From Sulfitobacter sp. JL08 (GTDB taxonomy: Bacteria > Pseudomonadota > Alphaproteobacteria > Rhodobacterales > Rhodobacteraceae), in assembly GCF_003352045.1 (NCBI RefSeq), contig NZ_CP025815.1:3658001-3722000 (forward strand): 64,000 bases of DNA, in the 5' to 3' direction. Under the pieces are notes generated by a model. That model was not told where the DNA came from. It searched no databases and was given only the letters and a program-made list of their open reading frames with translations. Positions 25,651-37,122 of the stretch are shown here, piece by piece (the first letter of the stretch is position 1; each line of letters opens with the position of its first letter). Both the position numbers and the translations under genes were made by a program.

Positions 25651-26204
25651 GTCGGGAAAGGCCACACACCCAGCCAGACGTGAACGGCCGCAACCACGCC
25701 ATAAAGCACCAATGTAATCACCAGCAGGCGCACTTTGGTCGCTGTTCCGGCTGTCGGCGGCGGTGTCCAGTCAGGCTCTGCCCGGTTGATCAGAATGACC
25801 GAACCGACAGCCCAGCCCAGCAGTCCACCGAACAGGATGATAGACGCCAGATCGCCATTCACCAGCAAATGCGCCAGTGCCCATATTTTCACCGCTGTCA
25901 GTTGCGGGTGGCGGATCTTGTTTGCAGGCCAGACCTTGGCGCCTTTGGCCGCACTTGATCCGTAGACCCAGAAGGCAAGAAGCATCAGCGTATTATTGAC
26001 GTGAACAAGAAAGGCCGGGGGCGTCCAGACATCTACATACCCGGCACTTCGATAGCCCAGGATCATCATCACGACAGACGCCACAACGGCAACGGCCACC
26101 AATCCCTTGCCCTTGTCGCCCAGCGCGGCGCGCGCATCCGGCATCAATCTTTTGAAATAGTGGGCGGCCACCCATAGCAACAGGCCAAGGATCAACAGGG
26201 TCAT
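25647..26204 (-). CDS. NnrU family membrane protein
   Basis: 185 residues, about five to six transmembrane helices, with the conserved AHLLVNGD and HPQLTAVKIW segments of the NnrU/Z-ISO family (heme-dependent isomerase relatives; NnrU was first noted near nitric-oxide metabolism genes). The start MTLLILGLLLW, 7 bases after the mcl2 stop, is preferred over an upstream extension. Its role among EMC genes is unknown. Confidence 0.87.
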   Translation of the reverse strand: MTLLILGLLLWVAAHYFKRLMPDARAALGDKGKGLVAVAVVASVVMMILGYRSAGYVDVWTPPAFLVHVNNTLMLLAFWVYGSSAAKGAKVWPANKIRHPQLTAVKIWALAHLLVNGDLASIILFGGLLGWAVGSVILINRAEPDWTPPPTAGTATKVRLLVITLVLYGVVAAVHVWLGVWPFPT

Positions 26205-26211
26205 TTTCGGG

Positions 26212-27069
26212 TCACTCCGCTGCGAGGGCTTCGATTGACTCTGCTTTTGCCAGTACTTCACGTGCAGTTGCAACGTGCAGATTTTCGACGATACGCCCGT
26301 CAACCACGGCAACCGCCTGCCCGGCGGCTATCGCCTTTTCGAAGGCATTGATCTGACGGCGCGCCAGATCAATTTCCGCTTCGGTCGGGGCAAATGCCGT
26401 ATTCGCGATCGCAACCTGTGCCGGATGGATCAGCGTCTTGCCGTCAAACCCCATATCCCGGCCCTGCTCACACTCTGCCTGCAACCCTTGGTCGTCCTTG
26501 AACGCGTTGAACACACCGTCAACGATCACAACGCCTTCGGCCTTGGCGGCCAGCAAACACAGACCCAGCGACGCCATCATCGGCAAACGGTCGGGCCGCG
26601 TGCGGCTTTGCAGGTCTTTGGCCAGATCGTTTGTGCCCATCACAAAGCCTTCAAGCTTCGGATGCGCCGCAATCTCGGCCGCGTTCAGGATGCCGCGCGG
26701 GGTTTCCATCATCGCCCAGATTGGCAGATCACCTGTGATCGACGCCAAAGCATCCATATCGTCGGGATGGTTGACCTTGGGCAGCAACACCGCGTCTGCA
26801 TCCATTTCTGCAACGGCTTGCGCATCCTTCTTGCCCCAGTCGGTATCCAGCGCGTTGATGCGCACGATACGCATGCGCGGGCCAAATCCGCCCTCGCTCA
26901 GCGCCAGCTTCAACCCTTCGCGTGCATTATCCTTTTCATCTACCGCAACCGCATCTTCCAGATCGAAAATAATGGCATCGACAGCCAGAGATTTGGCCTT
27001 GTCCATCGCGCGGGGTTTGGATGCGGGGATATACAGGACAGACCGATAAGGGCGCAGTTTTGTGTTCAT
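26212..27069 (-). CDS. mcl2: (3S)-malyl-CoA thioesterase (Mcl2 type CoA ester lyase family)
   Basis: HpcH/HpaI/CitE-family protein of 285 residues: RPYRSVLYIPASKPRAMDK, FDLEDAV with the metal-binding acid, MMETPRGILNA with the second, and CEQGRDMGFDGKTLIHP. This length and motif set match Mcl2, the malyl-CoA thioesterase that releases malate at the end of the EMC pathway, rather than the longer Mcl1 lyase. The start MNTKLRPYRS is used. First gene of the operon with nnrU, DUF1737 and mch. The 298-base gap upstream holds a TGCCGC-type element and a GCAATTTGC dyad. Confidence 0.9.
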   Translation of the reverse strand: MNTKLRPYRSVLYIPASKPRAMDKAKSLAVDAIIFDLEDAVAVDEKDNAREGLKLALSEGGFGPRMRIVRINALDTDWGKKDAQAVAEMDADAVLLPKVNHPDDMDALASITGDLPIWAMMETPRGILNAAEIAAHPKLEGFVMGTNDLAKDLQSRTRPDRLPMMASLGLCLLAAKAEGVVIVDGVFNAFKDDQGLQAECEQGRDMGFDGKTLIHPAQVAIANTAFAPTEAEIDLARRQINAFEKAIAAGQAVAVVDGRIVENLHVATAREVLAKAESIEALAAE

Positions 27070-27139
27070 TTCAGCAGCTTTCTGGCGTGGATTTGCGCCT
27101 GAAAGGGCCATTTTTTGGCTGAATGTTCAAGGGATTTCT

Positions 27140-27160
27140 TGCCGCGGCGCAGCAATTTGC
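27140..27160. promoter_or_regulatory. shared element and TTGC dyad upstream of mcl2
   Basis: TGCCGCGGCGCAG (27140-27152) fits the common pattern TGCCGCRNNGCAG, 71-83 bases before mcl2. It abuts GCAATTTGC (27152-27160). The rest of the 27070-27367 gap, between divergent genes, shows nothing else I can support. Confidence 0.5.
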
Positions 27161-27367
27161 ATGGTCTGCGATCAGGTAATCAGCCTTTTTCGCGCCCTGC
27201 GCCCGCCGCGTTAACCATTATTCAAAGCCTTCGGAAGCATGCTTTCAACCACATGAAGACGTGGATCAGAACCCTGCCCTACCGGCCTTTAATCGGACCA
27301 GGGGATGGCCATTCCGACCTCAACAGCACGAAACCGACGGCACAGGAGATACCGCTTGAAAAACGAT

Positions 27368-27679
27368 ATGGCTTTGAAGACCGCCGCACTGACCTTCTGT
27401 TTGTTTTTTGCGTGGTTTGAACTGGCGCAGGCGCAGACCGCACGCAATTGCGGCCCCCGCGATCTGGTGATCGAACGGCTTGCATCCGGTTATGGCGAAA
27501 CCCGTCAAAGCATCGGCTTGGGGCAAAACAACGCAATCGTCGAACTTTTTGCCGCGCGCACAACCGGCACGTGGACAATCACCGTTACAACACCTGACGG
27601 GGTCACCTGTCTTGTCGCTTCGGGCGATGCTTTCGAAACGCTTGCGGAAACCCTGCCCGATGCTGGAAGTGACGCCTAA
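27368..27679 (+). CDS. small secreted hypothetical protein
   Basis: 103 residues with a signal peptide (ALKTAALTFCLFFAWFELAQA) and a short mature domain with two cysteines (RNCGPRD, VTCLVASG). The start MALKTAAL is chosen because it begins the signal peptide; the frame extends upstream without family support. It is divergent from mcl2 and converges with a TauE gene, overlapping it by four bases. Function unknown. Confidence 0.7.
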   Translation: MALKTAALTFCLFFAWFELAQAQTARNCGPRDLVIERLASGYGETRQSIGLGQNNAIVELFAARTTGTWTITVTTPDGVTCLVASGDAFETLAETLPDAGSDA

Positions 27680-28431
27680 GACAACCCATCCCAGATCAGT
27701 TTGCTACCTGTCAGCACCAGCAACACATAGGTCAGTCCAAAAAATACGTGCTCGGGCACCAGACGGTGCGCTTTCACACCCAACCACGCACCAATCAATG
27801 CAAACGGGGCAAGAACCAGATTGGCTTGCGCTGTTTGCCAGGTGAACATCCCCAGAAACGCGTAAGGTATGAATTTGGCGATGTTGATTGCCCAGAACAC
27901 CAACACTGTGGTTGCCTGAAATCCGGTTTTTCCCAGTTTCTGCGACAATAGATACACTGCCGCAGGTGGCCCGCCCGCGTGACTGACAAAGCTGGTAAAC
28001 CCCGCAACACCACCGGCAACCCAGCCGGCCCAAAGCGGCAGACGTTCCCGGGCGGGCCGGATCAGGCCACGGGTCTGCGCAATTTGCCAAACCACGAACG
28101 CAATGGCGATGCCGCCGATCAACAGCCGGATCACGTCCGCATCCGCAACTTGGAACAGGGCAGCCCCCAGCGCGACCCCCGGCACACCCCCGAAGATCAG
28201 AACCCGGGCATCTGGCCAGCTCCACTTTTTCCAATAGGGCCGCAATGTCACCGCATCGATCAACATCAACAAAGGCAGCATGATCGCCAGTGCCTGTCCC
28301 GGTTCGATCACCAGCGCCAGAATCGTTGCCGCGGCAAAGGCCGCGCCGGATCCGAATCCGGCCTTGGATACGCCTGCAAATACAACTGCGGGCCCGGCAA
28401 TTGCAAAAAACGTCCAATCCAGTACCAGCAT
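27676..28431 (-). CDS. TauE/SafE-family membrane permease (second)
   Basis: 251-residue membrane protein with the TauE/SafE features (AGVSKAGFGSGAAF near residue 19 and the second-half HAGGPPAAVYLL). It is more distant from the protein at 2542-3465 and belongs to another subfamily. Its stop overlaps the convergent small secreted gene by 4 bases. Substrate unknown. Confidence 0.87.
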   Translation of the reverse strand: MLVLDWTFFAIAGPAVVFAGVSKAGFGSGAAFAAATILALVIEPGQALAIMLPLLMLIDAVTLRPYWKKWSWPDARVLIFGGVPGVALGAALFQVADADVIRLLIGGIAIAFVVWQIAQTRGLIRPARERLPLWAGWVAGGVAGFTSFVSHAGGPPAAVYLLSQKLGKTGFQATTVLVFWAINIAKFIPYAFLGMFTWQTAQANLVLAPFALIGAWLGVKAHRLVPEHVFFGLTYVLLVLTGSKLIWDGLS

Positions 28432-28469
28432 GCAGCAGCCTCATTTTCTTGGTGTGCGACGTGCTTTAG

Positions 28470-29561
<1,092 letters not shown>

Positions 29562-29585
29562 TCTCGGACGCGATACCTGAACTTG

Positions 29586-29614
29586 AAAACGCCCGCTTTG
29601 ACGGGCGTTTTTTT
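29586..29614 (+). terminator. rho-independent terminator of mdh
   Basis: AACGCCCG-CTTTGA-CGGGCGTT followed by TTTTTT, 25 bases after the mdh stop. It isolates mdh from the sucC leader; the rest of the 308-base gap to sucC carries the palindrome pair. Confidence 0.9.
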
Positions 29615-29730
29615 ATGCACGAATGTCGTGGGGATATTCAGAGGCAGACAGCGTATATACGCCCGATAGCCCTGCTGGTACCGCAGATTCAGGTGCGAAT
29701 CACTTTGCAAATCCGACGGGTTTGAATTTT

Positions 29731-29761
29731 TGTGATCACACTATTTTTCCCTGTGATCACA
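29731..29761. promoter_or_regulatory. paired TGTGATCACA palindromes upstream of sucC
   Basis: Perfect palindromes at 29731-29740 and 29752-29761, centres 21 bp apart, 109-139 bases before sucC. They match the pair upstream of sdhC. One unknown regulator probably controls both TCA operons. Confidence 0.65.
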
Positions 29762-29869
29762 AATGTCGCTTTTCTTGTCGAAAAGCCGCCACTGCGGCAA
29801 AATGGCATTTAATTATCTGACGAACACGCGACTATAGGCAGATAATTGAAGCTAGACGGGACAGATTTG

Positions 29870-31063
29870 ATGAACATCCACGAGTATCAGGCAAAAGCAC
29901 TGTTGCGCAGTTACGGCGCACCGGTCTCGGACGGGCGGGTCGTGTTAAGGGCGGAAGACGCCAAAACCGCCGCAGGCGAAATGGACGGTCCGTTGTGGGT
30001 GGTCAAGGCACAGATCCACGCCGGTGGTCGCGGCAAGGGCAGCTTTAAAGAAGCTGACGCCGGGGAAAAAGGCGGTGTCCGCCTGACCAAGTCGGTGGAA
30101 GAAGCCGCGCAGGAAGCCAAGAAAATGCTGGGCCGGACACTGGTCACCCATCAAACCGGTCCCGCGGGCAAGCAGGTCAATCGCATCTATATCGAAGACG
30201 GATCCGGCATCGAAACGGAATTGTATCTGGCCCTGTTGGTCGATCGCCAAACCAGCCGTATTTCTTTTGTCTGCTCGACAGAAGGCGGCATGGACATTGA
30301 AGAAGTCGCCGCAAGCACTCCGGAAAAGATCCTGTCGTTCAGTGTTGATCCCGCGACAGGGTATCAGGCGTTTCACGGGCGCCGCATCGCATTTGCTTTG
30401 GGCCTGAAAGGCGCGCAGATCAAACAATGTGTGGCCTTGATGGGCACACTTTATAAAATGTTTTCCGAAAAAGACATGGAAATGCTGGAGATCAACCCGC
30501 TGATCGTGACCGACAAGGGCGATCTCAAATGTCTGGACGCCAAGATGGGGTTCGATGGCAACGCGATCTATCGCCATTCCGATATTGCGGAACTGCGCGA
30601 CGAAACCGAAGAAGATCCCAAAGAACTGGCCGCGTCCAAATACGATCTGAACTATATCGCGCTGGACGGAGAAATCGGCTGCATGGTCAACGGCGCGGGC
30701 CTTGCCATGGCAACGATGGACATCATCAAACTTTATGGTGCGGAACCCGCCAACTTTCTGGACGTTGGTGGTGGTGCAACCAAGGAAAAAGTGACCGAAG
30801 CGTTCAAGATCATCACATCCGATCCCAACGTCAAAGGCATTCTGGTCAACATTTTCGGCGGCATCATGCGCTGCGACGTGATCGCCGAGGGCGTTGTTTC
30901 CGCCGTGAAAGAGGTGGGCCTGAAAGTGCCGCTGGTGGTCCGTCTGGAAGGCACAAAGGTCGAAGAAGGCAAGGCCATCATCAACAATTCCGATGTGGAC
31001 GTGATCGCCGCAGATGATCTGCGCGACGGGGCCGAGAAGATCGTGAAGGCCGTGAAGGGTTAA
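29870..31063 (+). CDS. sucC: succinyl-CoA synthetase beta subunit
   Basis: ADP/GDP-forming succinate-CoA ligase beta subunit, 397 residues: ATP-grasp fold starting [43 protein letters not shown] and the C-terminal [10 protein letters not shown]. The start MNIHEY is chosen over an upstream in-frame codon because it is the family norm. First gene of the sucCD-odhA-odhB-x-lpd run. Confidence 0.96.
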   Translation: MNIHEYQAKALLRSYGAPVSDGRVVLRAEDAKTAAGEMDGPLWVVKAQIHAGGRGKGSFKEADAGEKGGVRLTKSVEEAAQEAKKMLGRTLVTHQTGPAGKQVNRIYIEDGSGIETELYLALLVDRQTSRISFVCSTEGGMDIEEVAASTPEKILSFSVDPATGYQAFHGRRIAFALGLKGAQIKQCVALMGTLYKMFSEKDMEMLEINPLIVTDKGDLKCLDAKMGFDGNAIYRHSDIAELRDETEEDPKELAASKYDLNYIALDGEIGCMVNGAGLAMATMDIIKLYGAEPANFLDVGGGATKEKVTEAFKIITSDPNVKGILVNIFGGIMRCDVIAEGVVSAVKEVGLKVPLVVRLEGTKVEEGKAIINNSDVDVIAADDLRDGAEKIVKAVKG

Positions 31064-31116
31064 TCGCACAGCGCGCCAACCTTCATTCCGAACAAAAGAT
31101 ATCAAGGAGCCACCAA

Positions 31117-31998
31117 ATGGCCATTCTCATCGACGAAAACACCAAAGTCATCTGTCAGGGCCTTACCGGCTCTCAGGGCACGTTCCACTCGGAACAGGCG
31201 ATCGCCTACGGCACCAAAATGGTCGGCGGCGTAACGCCAGGCAAAGGCGGCAGCACCCATCTTGACCTGCCGGTGTTCAATTCCGTGCACGAAGCGATGC
31301 ACACCACCGGCGCGAACGCGTCCGTGATCTATGTGCCGCCCCCCTTTGCCGCGGATTCGATCCTGGAAGCGATTGACGCTGAAATGGAACTGATCATCTG
31401 CATCACCGAAGGCATTCCGGTGCTGGATATGATGCGGGTCAAACGTGCGCTGGACGGATCGAAATCGCGCCTTGTCGGCCCCAACTGCCCCGGTGTGATT
31501 ACGCCGGACGCCTGCAAGATCGGCATTATGCCCGGCCACATCCACAAGCGTGGATCCTGCGGTGTTGTGTCCCGCTCGGGCACGCTGACCTACGAGGCGG
31601 TGAAACAGACATCGGACAGCGGGCTTGGCCAGTCCACCGCAGTCGGCATCGGCGGCGACCCGATCAAGGGCACCGAACATATCGATATTCTGGAAATGTT
31701 TCTGGCCGACCCTGAAACGCAAAGCATCATCATGATCGGCGAAATCGGCGGCAGCGCCGAAGAAGAAGCCGCACAGTTTCTGGCAGACGAAAAGAAAAAG
31801 GGCCGCTGGAAACCCACCGCCGGTTTCATCGCGGGCCGTACCGCACCTCCGGGTCGGCGCATGGGCCATGCCGGTGCCATTGTAGCCGGTGGCAAAGGCG
31901 ACGCGGAAAGCAAGATCGAAGCAATGCGCAGTGCCGGAATTGTCGTGGCCGAAAGCCCGGCAAGCCTTGGTGAAGCTGTACTGGAAGCGATCGGGTAA
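31117..31998 (+). CDS. sucD: succinyl-CoA synthetase alpha subunit
   Basis: 293 residues with the CoA-binding Rossmann domain ([18 protein letters not shown]), [19 protein letters not shown] and the phospho-histidine in RRMGHAGAI. It follows sucC by 53 bases with AAGGAG before the ATG. Forms the ligase with SucC, coupling succinyl-CoA cleavage to nucleotide phosphorylation. Confidence 0.96.
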   Translation: MAILIDENTKVICQGLTGSQGTFHSEQAIAYGTKMVGGVTPGKGGSTHLDLPVFNSVHEAMHTTGANASVIYVPPPFAADSILEAIDAEMELIICITEGIPVLDMMRVKRALDGSKSRLVGPNCPGVITPDACKIGIMPGHIHKRGSCGVVSRSGTLTYEAVKQTSDSGLGQSTAVGIGGDPIKGTEHIDILEMFLADPETQSIIMIGEIGGSAEEEAAQFLADEKKKGRWKPTAGFIAGRTAPPGRRMGHAGAIVAGGKGDAESKIEAMRSAGIVVAESPASLGEAVLEAIG

Positions 31999-32074
31999 CT
32001 GAATTGGCCCGTTCCGCAGCATGCGGGGCGGGTTTGAATTTTCGTGTCCACATATTTTGAATTGGGGTCCAGAC

Positions 32075-35038
32075 ATGACCGAACAACCCACCAACGACCA
32101 GTTCCACGCCTCTTCGTTCATGCAGGGGCACAATTCGGAATATCTGGAACAGCTTTACGCGCAATATGCCAACGACCCGAACGCGGTCGATGCAGCCTGG
32201 GCCGAGTTTTTCAAGGCTCTGGGCGATGCCGATCTGGACATCAAGAAAGAAGCATCCGGCCCGTCCTGGGCGCGCACGGATTGGCCCCCGGCCCCCAATG
32301 ACGATCTGACATCGGCACTGACCGGTGAATGGCCCGCGCCGCCCGCCGAAGCGGATGGCGCAGGTAAAAAGATTGCCGCCAAAGCCGCCGAAACCGGTGC
32401 CAAAGTCAGCGAAGATGCGATCAAACGTGCCGTGCTGGACAGTATCCGCGCCCTGATGATCATCCGCGCCTACCGTATCCGTGGCCATCTGGTGGCCGAT
32501 CTGGATCCGCTGGGCATGCGCGAAATGGCGGCGCATCCCGAACTTGATCCCAAATCCTACGGCTTCAGCGAAGCCGATATGGATCGCCCGATTTTCATCG
32601 ACAATGTTCTGGGCCTACAAATCGCGTCGATGCGCCAGATCGTGGAAATTGTGAAACGCACCTATTGCGGCACGTTTGCCCTGCAATACATGCATATTTC
32701 AAATCCGGAAGAAGCCAGCTGGCTGAAGGAACGTATCGAGGGGCTGGACAAGGAAATCCGCTTTACCCGCGAAGGCCGCAAGGCGATCCTCAACAAGATG
32801 GTCGAGGCCGAAGGCTTTGAAAAATTCCTGCATGTCAAATACATGGGCACCAAACGCTTTGGTCTGGACGGCGGCGAAAGCCTGATCCCCGCGATGGAAC
32901 AGATCATCAAACGCGGCGGCGCGCTGGGTGTGCGCGATATCATTATCGGCATGCCCCACCGCGGCCGTCTGTCGGTGCTGGCCAACGTCATGCAAAAGCC
33001 CTACCGCGCGATTTTCAACGAATTTCAGGGTGGCAGCTTTAAACCTGAAGATGTCGACGGATCGGGCGATGTGAAATACCACCTTGGCGCGTCATCAGAT
33101 CGTGAATTTGACGGCAACTCGGTCCATCTGTCGCTGACAGCCAACCCAAGCCACCTTGAGGCGGTCAATCCCGTGGTGCTGGGCAAGGCCCGCGCCAAAC
33201 AGGACCAGCTGAACGACAAGGAACGCATCAAGGTTCTGCCGATCCTGCTGCACGGAGATGCGGCCTTTGCCGGTCAGGGTGTTGTCGCCGAAGGCTTTGG
33301 CCTGTCCGGCCTCAAGGGGCACAAGACCGGCGGTACGATGCATATCATCGTGAACAACCAGATCGGGTTCACCACGGCACCGCATTTTTCGCGTTCGTCC
33401 CCGTACCCGACCGATATCGCCCTGATGGTCGAAGCACCGATTTTCCACGTGAACGGCGATGACCCCGAAGCGGTTGTGCACGCGGCCAAGGTTGCCACTG
33501 AATTCCGCCAGAAGTTCCACAAGGATGTCGTTCTGGATATCTTTTGCTACCGCCGGTTTGGACATAACGAGGGCGACGAGCCCATGTTCACCAACCCGAT
33601 CATGTACAAGAAGATCAAGACCCACAAAACCACTCTGTCGCTTTACACCGAACGTCTGGTCAAGGACGGCCTGATCCCCGAAGGCGAAATCGAGGATATG
33701 AAAACCGCCTTTCAGGCGTTTCTGAACGATGAGTTCGAAGCGGGTAAGGAATATAAGCCCAACAAAGCCGACTGGCTGGATGGGCGCTGGTCGCATCTGG
33801 GCCGCAACAAAGAAGATTACGTGCGCGGCGAAACCGCAATTCCCGCGAAAACACTGGCAGAGGTCGGCAAGGCCCTGACAACCGCGCCCGCTGATTTTCC
33901 GTTGCACAAAACCGTTGGCCGGTTGCTGGAAAGCAAAAAGGCGATGTTTGACTCTGGCACAGGCTTTGACTGGGCCACGGGCGAGGCGCTGGCCTTTGGA
34001 TCGTTGCTGACCGAAGGCTATCCGGTGCGCCTGTCCGGTCAGGATGCGACGCGCGGTACCTTCAGCCACCGCCATTCCGGTTTCATCAATCAGGACACCG
34101 AAGAACGGTATTACCCGCTGAACCATGTGCGCAAAGGCCAGTCGCATTACGAAGTCATCGACTCGATGTTGTCCGAATACGCGGTGCTTGGCTTCGAATA
34201 CGGCTATTCCCTGGCTGAACCCAACGCGCTGACCATCTGGGAAGCGCAGTTTGGCGATTTCGCCAACGGCGCACAGATCATGTTCGATCAGTTCATCAGC
34301 TCGGGCGAAAGCAAATGGCTGCGCATGTCCGGTCTGGTGTGCCTGCTGCCACATGGCTACGAAGGCCAGGGGCCGGAACATTCGTCGGCCCGTCTGGAAC
34401 GGTTCCTGCAAATGTGCGGACAGGACAACTGGATCGTGGCAAACTGCACGACGCCTGCGAACTATTTCCACATCCTGCGCCGACAGGTGCACCGGTCTTT
34501 CCGCAAACCGCTGATCATCATGGCGCCGAAATCGCTGTTGCGTCACAAAATGGCCGTCAGCAAAGCCGAAGAATTCACCGAAGGATCGTCCTTTCACCGC
34601 GTGTTGTGGGACGATGCGCAGCACGGCAATTCCGATACCAAGCTGAAGCCGGACAACAAGATCAAACGTGTCGTGCTGTGTTCCGGCAAGGTCTATTTTG
34701 ATCTGCTGGAAGAACGCGATGCGCGCGGGATCGACGATATTTACCTTCTGCGGGTCGAACAGTTCTATCCGTTCCCGGCGATTTCGATGGTTAACGAACT
34801 GGAACGGTTCAAATCGGCCGAAGTGGTCTGGTGTCAGGAAGAACCGAAAAATCAGGGCGCGTGGACGTTCATGGAACCGAATATCGAATGGGTTCTGGGC
34901 CGGATCAAGGCCAAGCACAAACGCCCCGTCTATGTGGGCCGCGCCACTGCGGCTTCCCCCGCCACCGGCCTCGCCTCTCAGCACAAAGCCCAGCAAGCAG
35001 CCCTCGTGAACGACGCGCTGACTATTGAAGGAAAATAA
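32075..35038 (+). CDS. odhA: 2-oxoglutarate dehydrogenase E1 component
   Basis: Thiamine-diphosphate-dependent E1 of the 2-oxoglutarate dehydrogenase complex, 987 residues. N-terminal E1 segment HNSEYLEQLYAQYANDPNAVD, then GMPHRGRLSVLANVM, KYHLGASSDRE, HGDAAFAGQGVV, NNQIGFTT for cofactor binding, and the C-terminal SGKVYFDL and EQFYPFP. The start MTEQPTND is used. odhB starts 3 bases after its stop. It yields succinyl-CoA, the substrate of SucCD. Confidence 0.96.
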   Translation: MTEQPTNDQFHASSFMQGHNSEYLEQLYAQYANDPNAVDAAWAEFFKALGDADLDIKKEASGPSWARTDWPPAPNDDLTSALTGEWPAPPAEADGAGKKIAAKAAETGAKVSEDAIKRAVLDSIRALMIIRAYRIRGHLVADLDPLGMREMAAHPELDPKSYGFSEADMDRPIFIDNVLGLQIASMRQIVEIVKRTYCGTFALQYMHISNPEEASWLKERIEGLDKEIRFTREGRKAILNKMVEAEGFEKFLHVKYMGTKRFGLDGGESLIPAMEQIIKRGGALGVRDIIIGMPHRGRLSVLANVMQKPYRAIFNEFQGGSFKPEDVDGSGDVKYHLGASSDREFDGNSVHLSLTANPSHLEAVNPVVLGKARAKQDQLNDKERIKVLPILLHGDAAFAGQGVVAEGFGLSGLKGHKTGGTMHIIVNNQIGFTTAPHFSRSSPYPTDIALMVEAPIFHVNGDDPEAVVHAAKVATEFRQKFHKDVVLDIFCYRRFGHNEGDEPMFTNPIMYKKIKTHKTTLSLYTERLVKDGLIPEGEIEDMKTAFQAFLNDEFEAGKEYKPNKADWLDGRWSHLGRNKEDYVRGETAIPAKTLAEVGKALTTAPADFPLHKTVGRLLESKKAMFDSGTGFDWATGEALAFGSLLTEGYPVRLSGQDATRGTFSHRHSGFINQDTEERYYPLNHVRKGQSHYEVIDSMLSEYAVLGFEYGYSLAEPNALTIWEAQFGDFANGAQIMFDQFISSGESKWLRMSGLVCLLPHGYEGQGPEHSSARLERFLQMCGQDNWIVANCTTPANYFHILRRQVHRSFRKPLIIMAPKSLLRHKMAVSKAEEFTEGSSFHRVLWDDAQHGNSDTKLKPDNKIKRVVLCSGKVYFDLLEERDARGIDDIYLLRVEQFYPFPAISMVNELERFKSAEVVWCQEEPKNQGAWTFMEPNIEWVLGRIKAKHKRPVYVGRATAASPATGLASQHKAQQAALVNDALTIEGK

Positions 35039-35041
35039 ACC

Positions 35042-36550
35042 ATGACAATCGAAATCCGCGTCCCGACTCTGGGCGAATCCGTGACCGAAGCAACCGTGGC
35101 CACTTGGTTCAAAAAGCCCGGTGATGCTGTCGCTGTCGATGAAATGCTGTGCGAGCTGGAAACCGACAAAGTCACCGTCGAAGTGCCCAGCCCGTCGGCC
35201 GGTACAATGGGTGATATCGTTGCCGCAGAAGGCGATACTGTGGGGGTGAACGCCCTGCTGGCCACATTGAACGAAGGCAAAGGTGCCGCAAAATCCGACG
35301 CCCCTGCTGAAAAACCAGCTGCGGACGCCGCGCCAAAAGACAGCGGCGGCACAACCGATGTGATGGTGCCCACCCTTGGCGAATCCGTGACCGAAGCCAC
35401 CGTCAGCACATGGTTCAAGGCCGTGGGCGATACTGTCGCGCAGGATGAAATGCTGTGCGAGTTGGAAACAGACAAGGTCAGCGTCGAAGTGCCAAGCCCC
35501 GCCGCCGGTGTTCTGGCCGAAATCGTCGCCCCCGAAGGCAGCACCGTGGATGCTTCGGCAAAACTCGCCGTGATTTCCGGTTCAGGCGCAGCCGCCGCGC
35601 CTGCCGCTGAGGCCCCCGCTGCCGCGCCCGCAGCCCCCGCCGCATCCGGCAAGGATGTGGAAAACGCACCCTCGGCGAAAAAGGCCATGACCGAAGCCGG
35701 GATCAGCGCCGACGCCGTTACCGGCACGGGCCGCGACGGGCGGATCATGAAAGAAGATGTGGCCAAGGCACTGGCCGCGGGCACCAGCGCCGCAGCCGCG
35801 CCTGCGCCGACGGCTGCCCCGTCCCGCGCGCCATCTGCCGCGGATGATGCCGCACGCGAAGAACGTGTGAAAATGACGCGGTTGAAACAGACAATGGCCC
35901 GCCGCCTGAAAGAGGCACAGAACACCGCCGCGATCCTAACCACCTTTAACGAGGTCGACATGACCGAGGTGATGGCACTGCGCAAGGAATACAAAGACTC
36001 GTTTGAAAAGAAACACGGCGTGCGCATGGGCTTCATGTCGTTCTTCACCAAGGCGTGCTGCCACGCTCTTAAGGAAATTCCCGAGGTGAACGCCGAAATC
36101 GACGGCACCGACGTGATCTACAAGAACTATGTGCATATGGGCGTGGCTGCTGGCACACCCACCGGCCTTGTGGTGCCAGTTGTGCGCGATGTCGATCAGA
36201 TGTCGTTTGCCGACATTGAAAAAGCCATTGGCGAAAAAGGCAAACGCGCGCGTGATGGCAAGCTGACCATGGCCGAAATGCAGGGCGGCACATTCACCAT
36301 TTCGAACGGCGGCGTTTACGGTTCGCTGATGACCGCCCCGATCCTAAACCCGCCGCAATCGGGCATTCTTGGCCTTGCCAAGATTCAAGACCGCCCGATG
36401 GCCATCGCCGGCGAGGTTGTGATCCGCCCGATGATGTACATTTCACTGTCTTATGACCACCGGATCATCGACGGCAAGGGCGCTGTCACGTTCCTTGTCC
36501 GCGTCAAGGAACTGATCGAGGATCCGCGCCGCTTGCTGATGGATTTGTGA
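35042..36550 (+). CDS. odhB: dihydrolipoamide succinyltransferase (E2) with two lipoyl domains
   Basis: 502 residues, larger than the usual E2o of about 400. Two lipoyl domains are visible, each with the lipoylated Lys in CELETDKV (about residues 36-46 and 137-147), joined by Ala/Pro linkers. Then comes a peripheral subunit-binding domain ([19 protein letters not shown]) and the catalytic domain ending in [16 protein letters not shown] with the active His and Asp. Follows odhA by 3 bases. Confidence 0.96.
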   Translation: MTIEIRVPTLGESVTEATVATWFKKPGDAVAVDEMLCELETDKVTVEVPSPSAGTMGDIVAAEGDTVGVNALLATLNEGKGAAKSDAPAEKPAADAAPKDSGGTTDVMVPTLGESVTEATVSTWFKAVGDTVAQDEMLCELETDKVSVEVPSPAAGVLAEIVAPEGSTVDASAKLAVISGSGAAAAPAAEAPAAAPAAPAASGKDVENAPSAKKAMTEAGISADAVTGTGRDGRIMKEDVAKALAAGTSAAAAPAPTAAPSRAPSAADDAAREERVKMTRLKQTMARRLKEAQNTAAILTTFNEVDMTEVMALRKEYKDSFEKKHGVRMGFMSFFTKACCHALKEIPEVNAEIDGTDVIYKNYVHMGVAAGTPTGLVVPVVRDVDQMSFADIEKAIGEKGKRARDGKLTMAEMQGGTFTISNGGVYGSLMTAPILNPPQSGILGLAKIQDRPMAIAGEVVIRPMMYISLSYDHRIIDGKGAVTFLVRVKELIEDPRRLLMDL

Positions 36551-36671
36551 TCATTTTGATCCGCGGCGAGAGACATAGGGACACATTCGCCCGCCAGTTT
36601 CGAAAAATGTGCCTGCCGGGAAGAAGCGGTTGGGCGCAACCCGTGCGGGCATCGGCAAGGGGTCAAGGCCA

Positions 36672-37082
36672 ATGACCCTCGAACTCACTGTCCTCACCCT
36701 CGCTGCCCTGCTTCAGGTCGTTCAGTACGTCCTGATGGCGGTGCCTGCGAATATCGAACTGGGGCCGGGCAAGACGCTGTCTCCTCGGGATCGCCATCGC
36801 CTGGGCGGTGATTTGCAGGATCAGGTCAGCGTCCCGACGGGCCGCCTGATCCGCGCCCTGAACAACCATTTCGAAGGGTTGATCCTGTTCACCATCGCCT
36901 GCGTGGTGATCGCCCTTACAGATCAATCCACCCCTTTCACGGCCAGTTGCGCATGGGTTTATCTGGTCGCACGGATCGCCTACATTCCGGCCTATGCATT
37001 TGGCCTTAGCCCTTGGCGCAGCCTGATCTGGGCGGTGGGGTTTCTGGCCACGACATTCATGCTGTTCGCGGCGCTGATCTAA
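36672..37082 (+). CDS. MAPEG family membrane protein
   Basis: 136 residues with four transmembrane helices and the MAPEG pattern [19 protein letters not shown] followed by [23 protein letters not shown] proteins include glutathione-dependent membrane enzymes; the substrate here is unknown. It lies between odhB and lpd on the same strand, so it is probably co-transcribed with the 2-oxoglutarate dehydrogenase genes, with no obvious metabolic link. Confidence 0.88.
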   Translation: MTLELTVLTLAALLQVVQYVLMAVPANIELGPGKTLSPRDRHRLGGDLQDQVSVPTGRLIRALNNHFEGLILFTIACVVIALTDQSTPFTASCAWVYLVARIAYIPAYAFGLSPWRSLIWAVGFLATTFMLFAALI

Positions 37083-37122
37083 TTCGGGCGGTCCGACCGC
37101 CCCAAAATCAAAGGATAAACCA

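Noticed and set aside
33095-34996. Open frame of about 630 codons on the minus strand opposite odhA
   Set aside because: Shadow of odhA for the same reason.
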